Source: Nocardia terrae | Lineage (GTDB): Bacteria > Actinomycetota > Actinomycetes > Mycobacteriales > Mycobacteriaceae | Direction of reading: 5' to 3' | NCBI RefSeq assembly: GCF_009760405.1 | Contig: NZ_WRPP01000001.1 | Coordinates: 558,001-622,000, forward strand | DNA: 64,000 bases | In this document: one piece after another, positions 53,977-62,616 of the stretch | Layout of the letters: each line of letters begins with the position of its first letter | Numbering within the stretch: the stretch's first letter is position 1 | Notes under the pieces: model-generated | What the model saw: only the letters and a program-made list of their open reading frames with translations | Databases searched by the model: none | What the model was told of the DNA's origin: nothing | Translations under genes and position numbers: made by a program

Positions 53977-55155
53977 GTGCGGATGATCACCGAGCTGCGG
54001 TGCTCGCTGCGGGCCCGGCCGTGGCTGGCCGATCTCGCGGTCGCCCTCGGCTGCTTCCTGGTGGCCGCACCGGTCGCGGCGGCCATGGCGGGGTTGCGGC
54101 ACAGCCCGGTCGACCGCGCGATCAGCGGGGCCGCGCTGACCTGTGTGCCGCTGCTGGTCCGCACCCGCTGGCCGGTTCCGGTGGTGGCGGCGACGGTCAT
54201 GGTGGAAGTCGCTCGCTACCTGGTGATTCCGTACTCGACGCCGCCGCCCGCCGCCACGGCGGTCGCCTTGTTCACCGTGGCGAACAGGGTGGATCGCCGC
54301 ACTGCCTGGCTGGTCGGCGGATGCGCCGCGGTGCCGCTGGTCGCCGCGATCCTGATCTCGCAACCCGCTCCGGGGAATCTGACGCAGGCGCTGTCCCAGA
54401 TCGCCTGGACCCTGCTCGGCGTCGCCGCGGGCGACGCGGTGCGCGGGCATCGGGAGTTGCTGGCCGCGGCCCTGGAACGCGCCGAAATCGCCGAACGCGA
54501 CCGCGAAGTGGAGGCCGCCCGCCGGGTCGCCGAGGAGCGGCTGCGGATCGCGCGCGAGCTGCACGACGTGGTCGCCCACCACATCACCCTGGTGAACGCG
54601 CAGGCCACCGTCGCCCATCACCTGATGCGCACCGATCCCGAACATGCCTACGGGGCGTTGGAACGCATCCGCGACACCAGCCGGACCGCGCTCGACGATC
54701 TGCGCGCGACGGTCGGAGTGCTGCGCGCGGAAGGGGATTCGGGGCCCGCGCGGACGCCGTCGCCCGGTCTGGCCGACCTCGCCGCGCTGGTCGATTCGTT
54801 CCGGTCGGCCGGACTGGAGGTGGGCGTGGAACGGTCCGGAGATCCGGTCGAGCTGTCCTCGCTGACCGATCTGACCGCGTATCGGATCATCCAGGAGGCG
54901 TTGACCAATACCCGCAAGCACGCGGGTGTGGCGGCCGCGCGGGTGCGCCTGGACTATCGGTCCGATCTGGTCCGCATCACCGTCGATGACGAGGGCCACG
55001 CCCGCGCGAACACCGGCACCGGCTACGGCATGATCGGCATGCGGGAACGCGTGAAGGCGGTCGGCGGCACGCTCGACGCGGGCCCGCGTCCGGACGGTGG
55101 TTTCCGGGTGGACGCCGAACTGCCGTATCGGGCCGGGCGAAAGGGCGGGTCATGA
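53977..55155 (+). CDS. Sensor histidine kinase (NarL-type two-component system)
   Basis: 392 residues. Four or five transmembrane helices in the first ~150 residues form a small input domain with little outside the membrane. Next a coiled coil (ERAEIAERDREVEAARRVAE), HisKA_3 with H196 in RIARELHDVVAHHIT, and a HATPase domain (ALTNTRKHAG, GYGMIGMRERVKAVGG). It follows the P450 electron-transfer genes by 13 bases and overlaps its response regulator (ATGA). GTG 53977 or ATG 53983. Confidence 0.93.
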   Translation: MRMITELRCSLRARPWLADLAVALGCFLVAAPVAAAMAGLRHSPVDRAISGAALTCVPLLVRTRWPVPVVAATVMVEVARYLVIPYSTPPPAATAVALFTVANRVDRRTAWLVGGCAAVPLVAAILISQPAPGNLTQALSQIAWTLLGVAAGDAVRGHRELLAAALERAEIAERDREVEAARRVAEERLRIARELHDVVAHHITLVNAQATVAHHLMRTDPEHAYGALERIRDTSRTALDDLRATVGVLRAEGDSGPARTPSPGLADLAALVDSFRSAGLEVGVERSGDPVELSSLTDLTAYRIIQEALTNTRKHAGVAAARVRLDYRSDLVRITVDDEGHARANTGTGYGMIGMRERVKAVGGTLDAGPRPDGGFRVDAELPYRAGRKGGS

Positions 55156-55826
55156 CCATCCGGGTGCTGCTCGCCGACGACCAGGCGCTGCTGCGCGACA
55201 CCTTCCGCATGCTCATCGACTCCACCGCCGACATGTGCGTGGTCGCCGAGGCCGCCACCGGACGCGAAGCCGTCGAACTGGCCCGCACCCAGCGGGTCGA
55301 CGTGGTGCTCATGGACATCCGCATGCCCGAGCTCGACGGCCTCGAGGCGACCCGCCTGATCAGTGCGGACGAGGACCTGGCCGGGGTGAAGGTGCTGGTG
55401 CTCACCACCTTCGAGCACGAGGACCACGTCGTCGAGGCCCTGCACGCCGGGGCGAGCGGCTTCCTCGGCAAAGGCATGAACGCCGACGAACTCCTCGACG
55501 CCATCCGCATGGTCGTCGCCGGTGACGCGCTGCTGTCCCCGACCGCCACCAAGGCCCTGATCGCCCGGGTCCTGTCCCAGCCCGACCCCGCCCGCTGGCA
55601 ACCGCCGCCCGCCCTGGCCGAGCTCACCCCGCGCGAACGCGAGGTGGTCACCCTGGTCGCGATGGGCCTGTCCAACGATGAGATCGCCGAACAGCTCTTC
55701 GTCACCGCCCTGACCGCGAAGACCCACGTCAACCGCGCCATGACCAAACTCGGTGCGCGAGACCGAGCCCAACTCGTGGTCATCGCCTACCGAACCGGCC
55801 TGGTCCGCCCCGACACGCCCGGCTGA
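55152..55826 (+). CDS. LuxR/NarL family response regulator
   Basis: 224 residues. Receiver with D55 in VVLMDIRMPELDG, and a LuxR-type DNA-binding domain at about 155-210 (LTPREREVVTLVAMGLSNDE, TAKTHVNRAMTKLG). It overlaps the kinase gene by four bases. Its gene position predicts feedback on the P450-ferredoxin-reductase genes upstream. Distinct from the DevR homologue: the helix sequence lacks the DosR-like SEKTVRNYVS. Confidence 0.94.
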   Translation: MTIRVLLADDQALLRDTFRMLIDSTADMCVVAEAATGREAVELARTQRVDVVLMDIRMPELDGLEATRLISADEDLAGVKVLVLTTFEHEDHVVEALHAGASGFLGKGMNADELLDAIRMVVAGDALLSPTATKALIARVLSQPDPARWQPPPALAELTPREREVVTLVAMGLSNDEIAEQLFVTALTAKTHVNRAMTKLGARDRAQLVVIAYRTGLVRPDTPG

Positions 55827-55929
55827 TCCGGCCCCTCGACTTCGAGTCGACGCACTGGCGGACCGCAGGCGATCGAACCCGGACGGCCGGCAAAGGGCCC
55901 CTGCCCAGTGCGGAGCTCCCCGCCACCGT

Positions 55930-55997
55930 GATTCCGGCGGGCTTTTGGCCGGAATCCGCTCTGCGGCAGTGGATCCCGGCCAGAAGCATGCCGGGAT
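55930..55997. repeat. Back-to-back hairpin repeat between convergent genes
   Basis: Hairpin A is ATTCCGGC-loop-GCCGGAAT (55931-55955) and hairpin B is ATCCCGGC-loop-GCCGGGAT (55973-55997). Hairpin A aligns with the reverse complement of B, loops included (GGGCTTTTG against ATGCTTCTG), so one unit is present twice in inverted orientation about 17 bases apart. It lies between the convergent response regulator and pnkp genes, and may also act as a terminator. Confidence 0.7.
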
Positions 55998-56100
55998 GAC
56001 GAGCGGGTGCGCCGCTCGGCCGGGATGGCGGGTGTCCGGTCGTCCCGCTGAGATCGCGGATTACAGTCGCCCGCCGCGACGAGCGGGACCCTGGTGTCCG

Positions 56101-58680
56101 CTACAGCCGGGGGTCGACCGGCTCGGTCTCCAAAGCGAGGATCGCGAAGACCGCCTCGTGGACTCGCCACAGGGGCTCGCGAGCCACGAACCGGTCCAGG
56201 GCCTCGAGGCCCAGGGCGTATTCGCGCAAGGCCATGGAGCGCTTGCCGCCGAGCCCCCGCGACCGCAGGCGCTGGAGCTGGTCCGGGCGCAGGTACTCCG
56301 GGCCGTAGATGATCCGGAGGTATTCCGGGCCACGGCATTTCACGCCCGGCTGGACCGGCCGGCCGCTGCGGGTTCCGGTGCCGGTCACCAGCGAACCCAG
56401 CGGCTTGACCACCATGCCCTCGCCGCCGACGGCGGTGAGCTCGGTCCACCAGGTCGTCGCCTCGGCCTCGGCCTGCGGGGAGGCGAGGTCGACGATGCGG
56501 CGACCCGTCGCGGTGAAGAACTCCGGGTCGGCGGCGACCAGGCGGTCGAGTCGCTCGAGGTGCCAGTTGTGGTCGCGTCCGGCGTAATTCGCGCCGGAGG
56601 CGGCCAGTAGCTGGAACGGGGCCAGGCGGACGCCCTCGAGTCCGTCGGTGGGCCAGCAGTAGCGGCCGTAGGCGGTGGTGAAGGCATCGGCGTCCTCCCG
56701 GCGCGCGATGGTGCGCGCGGCGAGATCGCCTACGTCCAAACCTCTTTCGACCGCGGCCGCCAGTACTCCCGACGCCTCGGCGAGGGAGGCGCGCGCCGCC
56801 GCGCCGACCGCCGCGTACTGGCTGCGCAGCAGGCCCGTCGCCTTGGCCGACCACGGCAGCAATTCGGTGTCCAGCAGCAGCCAGTCCGTGCCCAATTCCT
56901 CGAAGAGCCCGGCGGTTTCGGCCGCCGCGCGCACCCGGGCCAGCAGGGCCTCGGTGCGCGCCGGATCGTCGAAGAAGGGGCGGCCGGTGCGGGTGTACAC
57001 CGCGCCGGTGCTGCCGTCCTCCACGCCGAACCGGTCCCGCGCGGCCCGCGCCGACCGTGAAACCACCACGACCGCACGCGAACCCATGTGCTTCTCCTCG
57101 CACACCACGGTGTCGACGCCCTCGGAGCGGTAGTACTCGAAGACCTGGGCCGGGTGCTCGAGGTAGCCGTCCAGGGTGGAGGTGGCGCACGGCGACATGG
57201 TCGGCGGCAGGTACACCAGCCAGCGCGGGTCCACGGCGAAGCGGCTCATCACCTCGAGCGCGGCGCTCGCGGCGTCCTGCTGCACGCCGACCCGGCCGAG
57301 TTGGCGGGTCTCCACCACACGGCGGCCCAGCACGTCGTCCAGATCGAGCACGCCCGGATCCCGCTGCACCACGGCCTCGCCGGTGGCGAAGGTCGCGGCC
57401 TCCAGCGGGCGCACCGGCTCGAACCAGACCTGTTCGGCCGCCACCGAAACCGGCTCGCGCTCGGGATAGCGCAGGGCGGTCAGGCGGCCGCCGAACACCA
57501 CGCCGGTGTCCAGGCAGAGCGTGTTGTTCACCCACACCAGCTCGGTCATCGGCGTGTGGCCGTAGAGGACCAGCGCCTTGCCCCGGTAGTCGTTGGCCCA
57601 CGGGTAACGCACCGGCAGCCCGTATTCGTCGGTCTCACCGGTGGATTCGCCGTACATGGCGAATTCGCGCACGCGACCCGAGGTGCGGCCCTGGTACTCC
57701 TCCTTCAGCCCGGCGTGCGCGACGACCAGCTTGCCGCCGTCGAGCACGTAGTGGCTGACCAGGCTGCGCATGAATTCCTGTGCGGTCTTGCGGAATTCGG
57801 CGTCCTCCGCCTCCAGCTGGGACAGCGACTCGGCCAGGCCGTGCGCCACCTTGACCTTGCGGCCGTCCAGCGCGCGCACCAACTTGAACTCGTGGTTGCC
57901 GGTGACGCACAGCGCGTTTCCGGCGGCCACCATGCCCATGACCAGTCGCAGCACACCCGGGGTGTCAGGCCCGCGATCGACCAGGTCGCCGACGAACACC
58001 GCCGTGCGCCCCTCGGGGTGCCGCGCGTCCACCGCACGCCCGCCGGCGTCGCGGGCGATGACGTAGCCGAGCTCGCCCAGCAGCGTCTCCAGTTCGCTCC
58101 GGCACCCGTGCACGTCACCGATGACGTCGAACGGGCCGGTGAGATCGCTCTTGTCGTTCCACAGCCGCTCGTCGCGGATGGTCGCCGCCTCGATCTCCTC
58201 GACGCCGCGCAGCACGTGCACCTTGCGGAAGCCCTCGCGCTCCAGGAACTTCAGTGAGCGCTTCAGGTCGCGCTGGTGCCGGTTCACCACGTGCGGGCCC
58301 AGATCGGCGCGATCCACGCGCAGCGCGTTGCGCCGCACGCATTCGGCTTCGGGCACGTCGAGCACGATGGCCACCGGCAGCACGTCGTGCGCCCGCGCCA
58401 ACGCCACCAGCGCCTGCCGCGCCTTGGGCTGCACATTGGTGGCGTCGATGACGGTCCGCAGCCCGCGCCGCAGCCGCACGCCCGCCACATGGTGCAGCAG
58501 CTCGAACGCCTCGTTGGTGGCCGACTGATCGGCCTCGTCGTCGCTCACCAGCCCCCGATAGGCGTCGGAGGACAGCACCGCCGTGGACCGGAAGTTCTTG
58601 TGCGCGAACGTGGATTTCCCGGAACCGGAACTACCGATCAACACGACCAGCGACAGCACCGGGATGGACAGCTCTGCCAT
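56101..58680 (-). CDS. pnkp: Polynucleotide kinase-phosphatase-ligase (bacterial Pnkp), RNA repair
   Basis: 859 residues in the three-domain order of bacterial Pnkp. Kinase: P-loop GSSGSGKSTF near residue 16. Metallophosphatase: GDVHGC, GDLVDRGPDT, GNHE, GHTPM at about 185-400. Ligase/adenylyltransferase: K530 in EEKHMGSRAVVV, then DTELLPW and EGMVVKPLG. It heals 5'-OH and 2',3'-phosphate ends and, with Hen1, seals RNA cut by ribotoxins. ATG 58680 overlaps the Hen1 stop (TAATG). Confidence 0.95.
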   Translation of the reverse strand: MAELSIPVLSLVVLIGSSGSGKSTFAHKNFRSTAVLSSDAYRGLVSDDEADQSATNEAFELLHHVAGVRLRRGLRTVIDATNVQPKARQALVALARAHDVLPVAIVLDVPEAECVRRNALRVDRADLGPHVVNRHQRDLKRSLKFLEREGFRKVHVLRGVEEIEAATIRDERLWNDKSDLTGPFDVIGDVHGCRSELETLLGELGYVIARDAGGRAVDARHPEGRTAVFVGDLVDRGPDTPGVLRLVMGMVAAGNALCVTGNHEFKLVRALDGRKVKVAHGLAESLSQLEAEDAEFRKTAQEFMRSLVSHYVLDGGKLVVAHAGLKEEYQGRTSGRVREFAMYGESTGETDEYGLPVRYPWANDYRGKALVLYGHTPMTELVWVNNTLCLDTGVVFGGRLTALRYPEREPVSVAAEQVWFEPVRPLEAATFATGEAVVQRDPGVLDLDDVLGRRVVETRQLGRVGVQQDAASAALEVMSRFAVDPRWLVYLPPTMSPCATSTLDGYLEHPAQVFEYYRSEGVDTVVCEEKHMGSRAVVVVSRSARAARDRFGVEDGSTGAVYTRTGRPFFDDPARTEALLARVRAAAETAGLFEELGTDWLLLDTELLPWSAKATGLLRSQYAAVGAAARASLAEASGVLAAAVERGLDVGDLAARTIARREDADAFTTAYGRYCWPTDGLEGVRLAPFQLLAASGANYAGRDHNWHLERLDRLVAADPEFFTATGRRIVDLASPQAEAEATTWWTELTAVGGEGMVVKPLGSLVTGTGTRSGRPVQPGVKCRGPEYLRIIYGPEYLRPDQLQRLRSRGLGGKRSMALREYALGLEALDRFVAREPLWRVHEAVFAILALETEPVDPRL

Positions 58681-60278
58681 TACGCGGCCCCTTTCTCGTC
58701 GCCGTCGTTCTTCGATTCCTGCTTGGTGAACACAGCCATCTGTGTCGACGCCCCCACTTCCGCATCCTCGGGCCCGACCGGCTCGAATCGCACGGCATAC
58801 CCGTACGTTCCGCCGACGCGGTGGGCCCAGTCCGCGAATTCTGCCCGGCTCCACTCGAATCGGTGATCGGAATGCCGGAACGTGCCCGCGTGCAGGGTCT
58901 CATAGCGCACGTTGTACTCGCTGTTGGGCGTGGTCACCAGGACCGCGCCCGGTGCCGCCGAGCCGAACACCGCATGCTCGAGCGCCGCCAGCCGGGGCGC
59001 GTCCACGTGCTCGATCACCTCCATGAGCACGGCCGCGTCATAACCCCGCAGCGAGGCATCGGTATACGTGAGCGCCCCCTGCCGCACGGTGATCCGCCGC
59101 GACTGCCATTCCGGCAGCCGCCGCATCCGCCGCGCCGCGATCTTCAACTCCCGCATCGATACGTCGATCCCGACGATCTCACCGAAGGCGCGATCCGCCG
59201 CCAACTCCAGCAGCAGCGCCCCCTGCCCGCACCCGAGATCGAGCACCCGGCCCGCCCCGACCGACAGCAGCGCCCGATGCACGGCCGCGCGTCGCAGCAC
59301 CGCCAGCGAGGGCCCGCGCTCGCCCTCCACGCCTTCGCCCGTGGGCGACCCGGCGGATGCGGTGCCAGCGATGCGCGGGTCCGCCGGGCGCGCCGAATCG
59401 GCCTGTGCCACAGGCGCTGCGGCGACAGGTCCGGACCCCGGATCAGCGCAGTCGGTCTCGGAGTCCGTGCCGGTCGCTTCCTCGTCGGCGGCGTCCTCCA
59501 CCGCGTCGAACTCTTCGGGCTCGGCGTCGTCCAGTTCGGCGAGCCGGGCCAGCGCGGTGCGGACCAGGGTGTGGCGGCGGGTCAGGTAGCGGCGGGTGAT
59601 CCACTCCCGTTCCGGGTGGCCGGTGAGCCAGCCCTCGCCGAACCGCAGCAGTTTGTCGATCTCACCTTCGTCGAGCCAGTAGTGCTTGCTGCCGTCCAGG
59701 ACGGGCAGCAGCACGTACAGATGCGTGAGGGCATCGGAGAGGCGCAGCGTGCCGGTGAGTTCCACCCGGACGTAATGGGAGTCGCCCCACTCCGGGAATG
59801 CCGGATCCAACGGCAGGGGAGTGGCCACCACCGTCCAGCCCAGCGGCGTGAACACCCGCTCGACGTACTCCGGCCCGCCCTTGCAGGGCACGGCCGGGAG
59901 TTCGACGCGCAGCGGCAGCGCGGTCCGTGCCAGCTCCGGCCGCTGTGCGCAGCGCCCGTGCAGGGCGGTGCCGAACACGGTCGAGATCGCCACCGACAGC
60001 AGCGAGGACGCCGCGTACGGGCGATCGTTCACATACTGGCCGAGGCTGAAATCGGGCGTGCCCTTGGGCTTTCCGCGCACCAGTCGCACCGGATCGATCT
60101 CCATCAGCAGCGCCGCGGTGCAGTGCTCCTCGGTGGCCTCGGGATAGAGCACGTGCGCGACACCGTAGGACTGCTCGAAAGTCTGTATGCGCGAAGGATT
60201 CTTGTGCAGCAGGTACCCCAGATCGGTGGCGGGCCACTCGGCTTCCACGGGGCGCGTACAAGAAATCGTCAACAGCAT
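58680..60278 (-). CDS. hen1: Hen1 3'-terminal RNA ribose 2'-O-methyltransferase
   Basis: 532 residues. The N-terminal half (MLLTISCTRPVEAEWPATDL, LGYLLHKNP) is the domain that supports Pnkp ligase activity; the C-terminal half is the methyltransferase with VLDLGCGQGALLLELA and the metal-binding LMEVIEHVD. Between them is a ~75-residue acidic Ala/Pro/Asp-rich linker. Methylating the 3'-terminal ribose of broken RNA before sealing makes the repaired site resistant to renewed cleavage. Start ATG 60278 gives the standard N-terminus. Forms an operon with pnkp. Confidence 0.95.
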   Translation of the reverse strand: MLLTISCTRPVEAEWPATDLGYLLHKNPSRIQTFEQSYGVAHVLYPEATEEHCTAALLMEIDPVRLVRGKPKGTPDFSLGQYVNDRPYAASSLLSVAISTVFGTALHGRCAQRPELARTALPLRVELPAVPCKGGPEYVERVFTPLGWTVVATPLPLDPAFPEWGDSHYVRVELTGTLRLSDALTHLYVLLPVLDGSKHYWLDEGEIDKLLRFGEGWLTGHPEREWITRRYLTRRHTLVRTALARLAELDDAEPEEFDAVEDAADEEATGTDSETDCADPGSGPVAAAPVAQADSARPADPRIAGTASAGSPTGEGVEGERGPSLAVLRRAAVHRALLSVGAGRVLDLGCGQGALLLELAADRAFGEIVGIDVSMRELKIAARRMRRLPEWQSRRITVRQGALTYTDASLRGYDAAVLMEVIEHVDAPRLAALEHAVFGSAAPGAVLVTTPNSEYNVRYETLHAGTFRHSDHRFEWSRAEFADWAHRVGGTYGYAVRFEPVGPEDAEVGASTQMAVFTKQESKNDGDEKGAA

Positions 60279-60479
60279 CCTGAGATGCTCCCGTATGCCC
60301 AGGGCGGTCGCAAACATATTTCCGTCTGAATTGGATGTCGTGTCCTCGACGGACTATTACAGACCGGTCGCGATCGCGCGGTAAACGCTTACCGCACAAC
60401 GCAGTTGCGCCCACACTCGAAAAGGTTCGTCCGGCGACGGGTCTCGCCGGACCGGAACTGCTATGACGGGGGTGGCGGT

Positions 60480-61706
60480 ATGCGCCGATCCGATCCGACG
60501 GTCCGGCGCGCGCACGCTGCCCGGGTGCCGGTGTTCTCGATCGCGCTGCTGGTCAGCGCCTGCACGATCGCGGGTGTGCCGCGGCCCGCGCCGCCGCAAC
60601 TGGGCGGCCTCGACCTCGGCGGCTACAGCGGCCGACCCCTGGCCGCGGCGAGCGACACCGGGGAAACCTACAGCGCGCTGCTGGAATCGGCGCGGATGTC
60701 GGACGCCGTGGTGTCGCCGCGCGCGATCGACCCGGCGCTGCGAACCATCTCGGCCGTGCCGGTGCCGACCCCCGCGGCGGCGGTCGGCATCCTGGCCGAC
60801 GTCAACGCCGACACCCTCGCTCGATACGGCATGCTGGCCGGGTTCAGCATCGGCGGCACCGATGCCGAGAGCGAGCCGCCGGTGATCGGCGCCTCACGGT
60901 CGGTGCGTCTCACGGTGCTGCGCGTGCGCGACAACACCGCGGCCATCGACGCGGCCCGGCAGATCGACGCGGCCGACTTCGCGGTCAACCGCGACAATGT
61001 CGAGGTCCCTTTCCCCGAATACTTTGCGACATACGGTCATTGGCGACCCTACGTGCCGACCATGGCCGCCACCCTTGCACACGGCCCGTTCGTCGTCACC
61101 CTCTTCGTCACCGCCGCGACCACCGATCACGACGCGCTGAGATCCCTGGTCACCGCCGCCTTCGACGCGGAGCTGCCCCGCCTGGACGCCTTCACCCCGA
61201 CCCCAGCCGACCAGGTGCCCGCACTGCCGCTCGACCCGACCGGACTACTGAGCCGGGTGCTGCCCTCCGACCCCGGAAAATGGCCCTACCCAGAGCTTTT
61301 CGTGAACGACGGCGGCCGCATCGCGGGGTGGGGCGGCAAGCGCAGCGCGACCGGAGTGGTGTACGGCCCCGTCGAGGCCGCCGTTGCGCTCGACCTCGCC
61401 GAGTCCACCCCCGAGGCCATGGCCGTCGGGGATTCCGGTCGGCTGCTTCGTTTCTCCGACGCGGTGGCCGCGCATCGGGCCCTGAGCCGATTCACGGCCG
61501 TGAACCGGTCCGAGGCGTCACCGCCGTCCGGCGTGCCGGACGCGGACTGCCAGCAGGATCGGGTCGAGGAATCGCAGGGTGGGCAGCGGGCGGTCGTCTG
61601 CGAGGTGCAGTACGGCCGCTACCTGGCCTTCGTCTACGGTCCGGATCAATCGGCGGCGCACCGGAGGGCGGCCGCGCAGTACGCGGTCCTGGTCGACGCC
61701 GGCTGA
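60480..61706 (+). CDS. Lipoprotein of unknown function
   Basis: 408 residues. The signal sequence with lipobox (FSIALLVSAC, Cys about residue 28) predicts a lipid-anchored envelope protein. The mature part has no motif I can name; it resembles a large Nocardia/Gordonia lipoprotein family (DUF7373-like), with conserved GGYSGRPL after the lipobox and a C-terminal Cys pair (DADCQQ, VVCEVQYGRYLAFVYG) that may form a disulfide. Start ATG 60480, with GGGGGTGG upstream. Divergent from hen1. Confidence 0.8.
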   Translation: MRRSDPTVRRAHAARVPVFSIALLVSACTIAGVPRPAPPQLGGLDLGGYSGRPLAAASDTGETYSALLESARMSDAVVSPRAIDPALRTISAVPVPTPAAAVGILADVNADTLARYGMLAGFSIGGTDAESEPPVIGASRSVRLTVLRVRDNTAAIDAARQIDAADFAVNRDNVEVPFPEYFATYGHWRPYVPTMAATLAHGPFVVTLFVTAATTDHDALRSLVTAAFDAELPRLDAFTPTPADQVPALPLDPTGLLSRVLPSDPGKWPYPELFVNDGGRIAGWGGKRSATGVVYGPVEAAVALDLAESTPEAMAVGDSGRLLRFSDAVAAHRALSRFTAVNRSEASPPSGVPDADCQQDRVEESQGGQRAVVCEVQYGRYLAFVYGPDQSAAHRRAAAQYAVLVDAG

Positions 61707-61802
61707 TTCGGCCGCGCCCTCCCCGGCGCGAACCGATCCGTCCGTGTAGGTTCGGCGCGGCGTCGCAATCGCTGCGGCAATCCGGACTGGACAGGAGCGG
61801 GA

Positions 61803-62372
61803 ATGCGCTTGGTGGGCAAGGTCGGTGCGATCGGTGCGGTCGCGGCCGCGCTGGTGCTGGTGGCGGGTTGCGGCAGCAGCGGCAAGGACGACAAGTCGGC
61901 CTCGGCCACGTCGACCACGGCGGCCAAGACGTCGCAGACGTTCACCGTCGCGCTGCCGTCGACCGACGGCAAGGACTGCTCCATCAAGGTGGAGGGCGGC
62001 TTCGGCGAAGCGCCCAAGATCACCCTGCCGGACGGCTGCCAGCCGCCGAAGGAACTGTTCACCAAGGACCTGGTGACCGGCACCGGGCCGGGAGCGGCCG
62101 CCGGGCAGGCGCTGAGCGCCAACTACACGCTGGTCACCTGGTCGGACAAGAAGAAGCTGGACAGCTCCTTCAGCCGCGGCCAGACCTTCGACCTGACGCT
62201 GGGCGCGGGCAAGGTCATCAAGGGCTGGGATCAGGGCCTGGTCGGCATCCAGCAGGGCACCCGCCGCCTGCTGGTCATCCCGCCGGATCTGGGCTACGGC
62301 CAGGGCGGCCAGGGCATCAAGCCCAACGAGACCCTGGTCTTCGTCACTGACGCCGTCAAGGTCGGTAAATAG
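61803..62372 (+). CDS. FKBP-type peptidyl-prolyl cis-trans isomerase, lipoprotein
   Basis: 189 residues. Lipobox LVLVAGCGSS at about residue 22, then a Ser/Thr/Lys linker and an FKBP domain (about 90-188): TGTGPGAAAGQALSANYTLV, FDLTLGAGKVIKGWDQGLVG, RLLVIPPDLGYG and ETLVFVTDAVKV. The active-site core VIKGWDQGL is intact. Predicted to help folding of exported proteins outside the membrane. It precedes tig, itself a folding factor with an FKBP domain. CAGGAGCGGGA ribosome binding site upstream of ATG. Confidence 0.94.
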   Translation: MRLVGKVGAIGAVAAALVLVAGCGSSGKDDKSASATSTTAAKTSQTFTVALPSTDGKDCSIKVEGGFGEAPKITLPDGCQPPKELFTKDLVTGTGPGAAAGQALSANYTLVTWSDKKKLDSSFSRGQTFDLTLGAGKVIKGWDQGLVGIQQGTRRLLVIPPDLGYGQGGQGIKPNETLVFVTDAVKVGK

Positions 62373-62616
62373 CTCCCCCGCCTCCCCGAGACTTTTGCCG
62401 GTCGTTGGGAGCCTCACCTGTCTCGTACCGGGCTGCCGGTAAGTGCCGGGTCGGTTTTTGGGCGTGCCCGACGAGTTACCCGGTCGGAACTAAATCAGTC
62501 GTCGCGTCCCCTACGCATCCGATTGCGGGTCCGATATGGCGTTCGACTAACCTGGTCGGGATGCGTTCGGGGGGAACCTAGACGTCAACCATGAACAACG
62601 AACAAGGAGCATGTCC

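Noticed and set aside
55860..55890. tRNA-like GATCGAACCC segment
   Set aside because: Looks like a T-arm fragment but no acceptor or anticodon stem can be formed around it.
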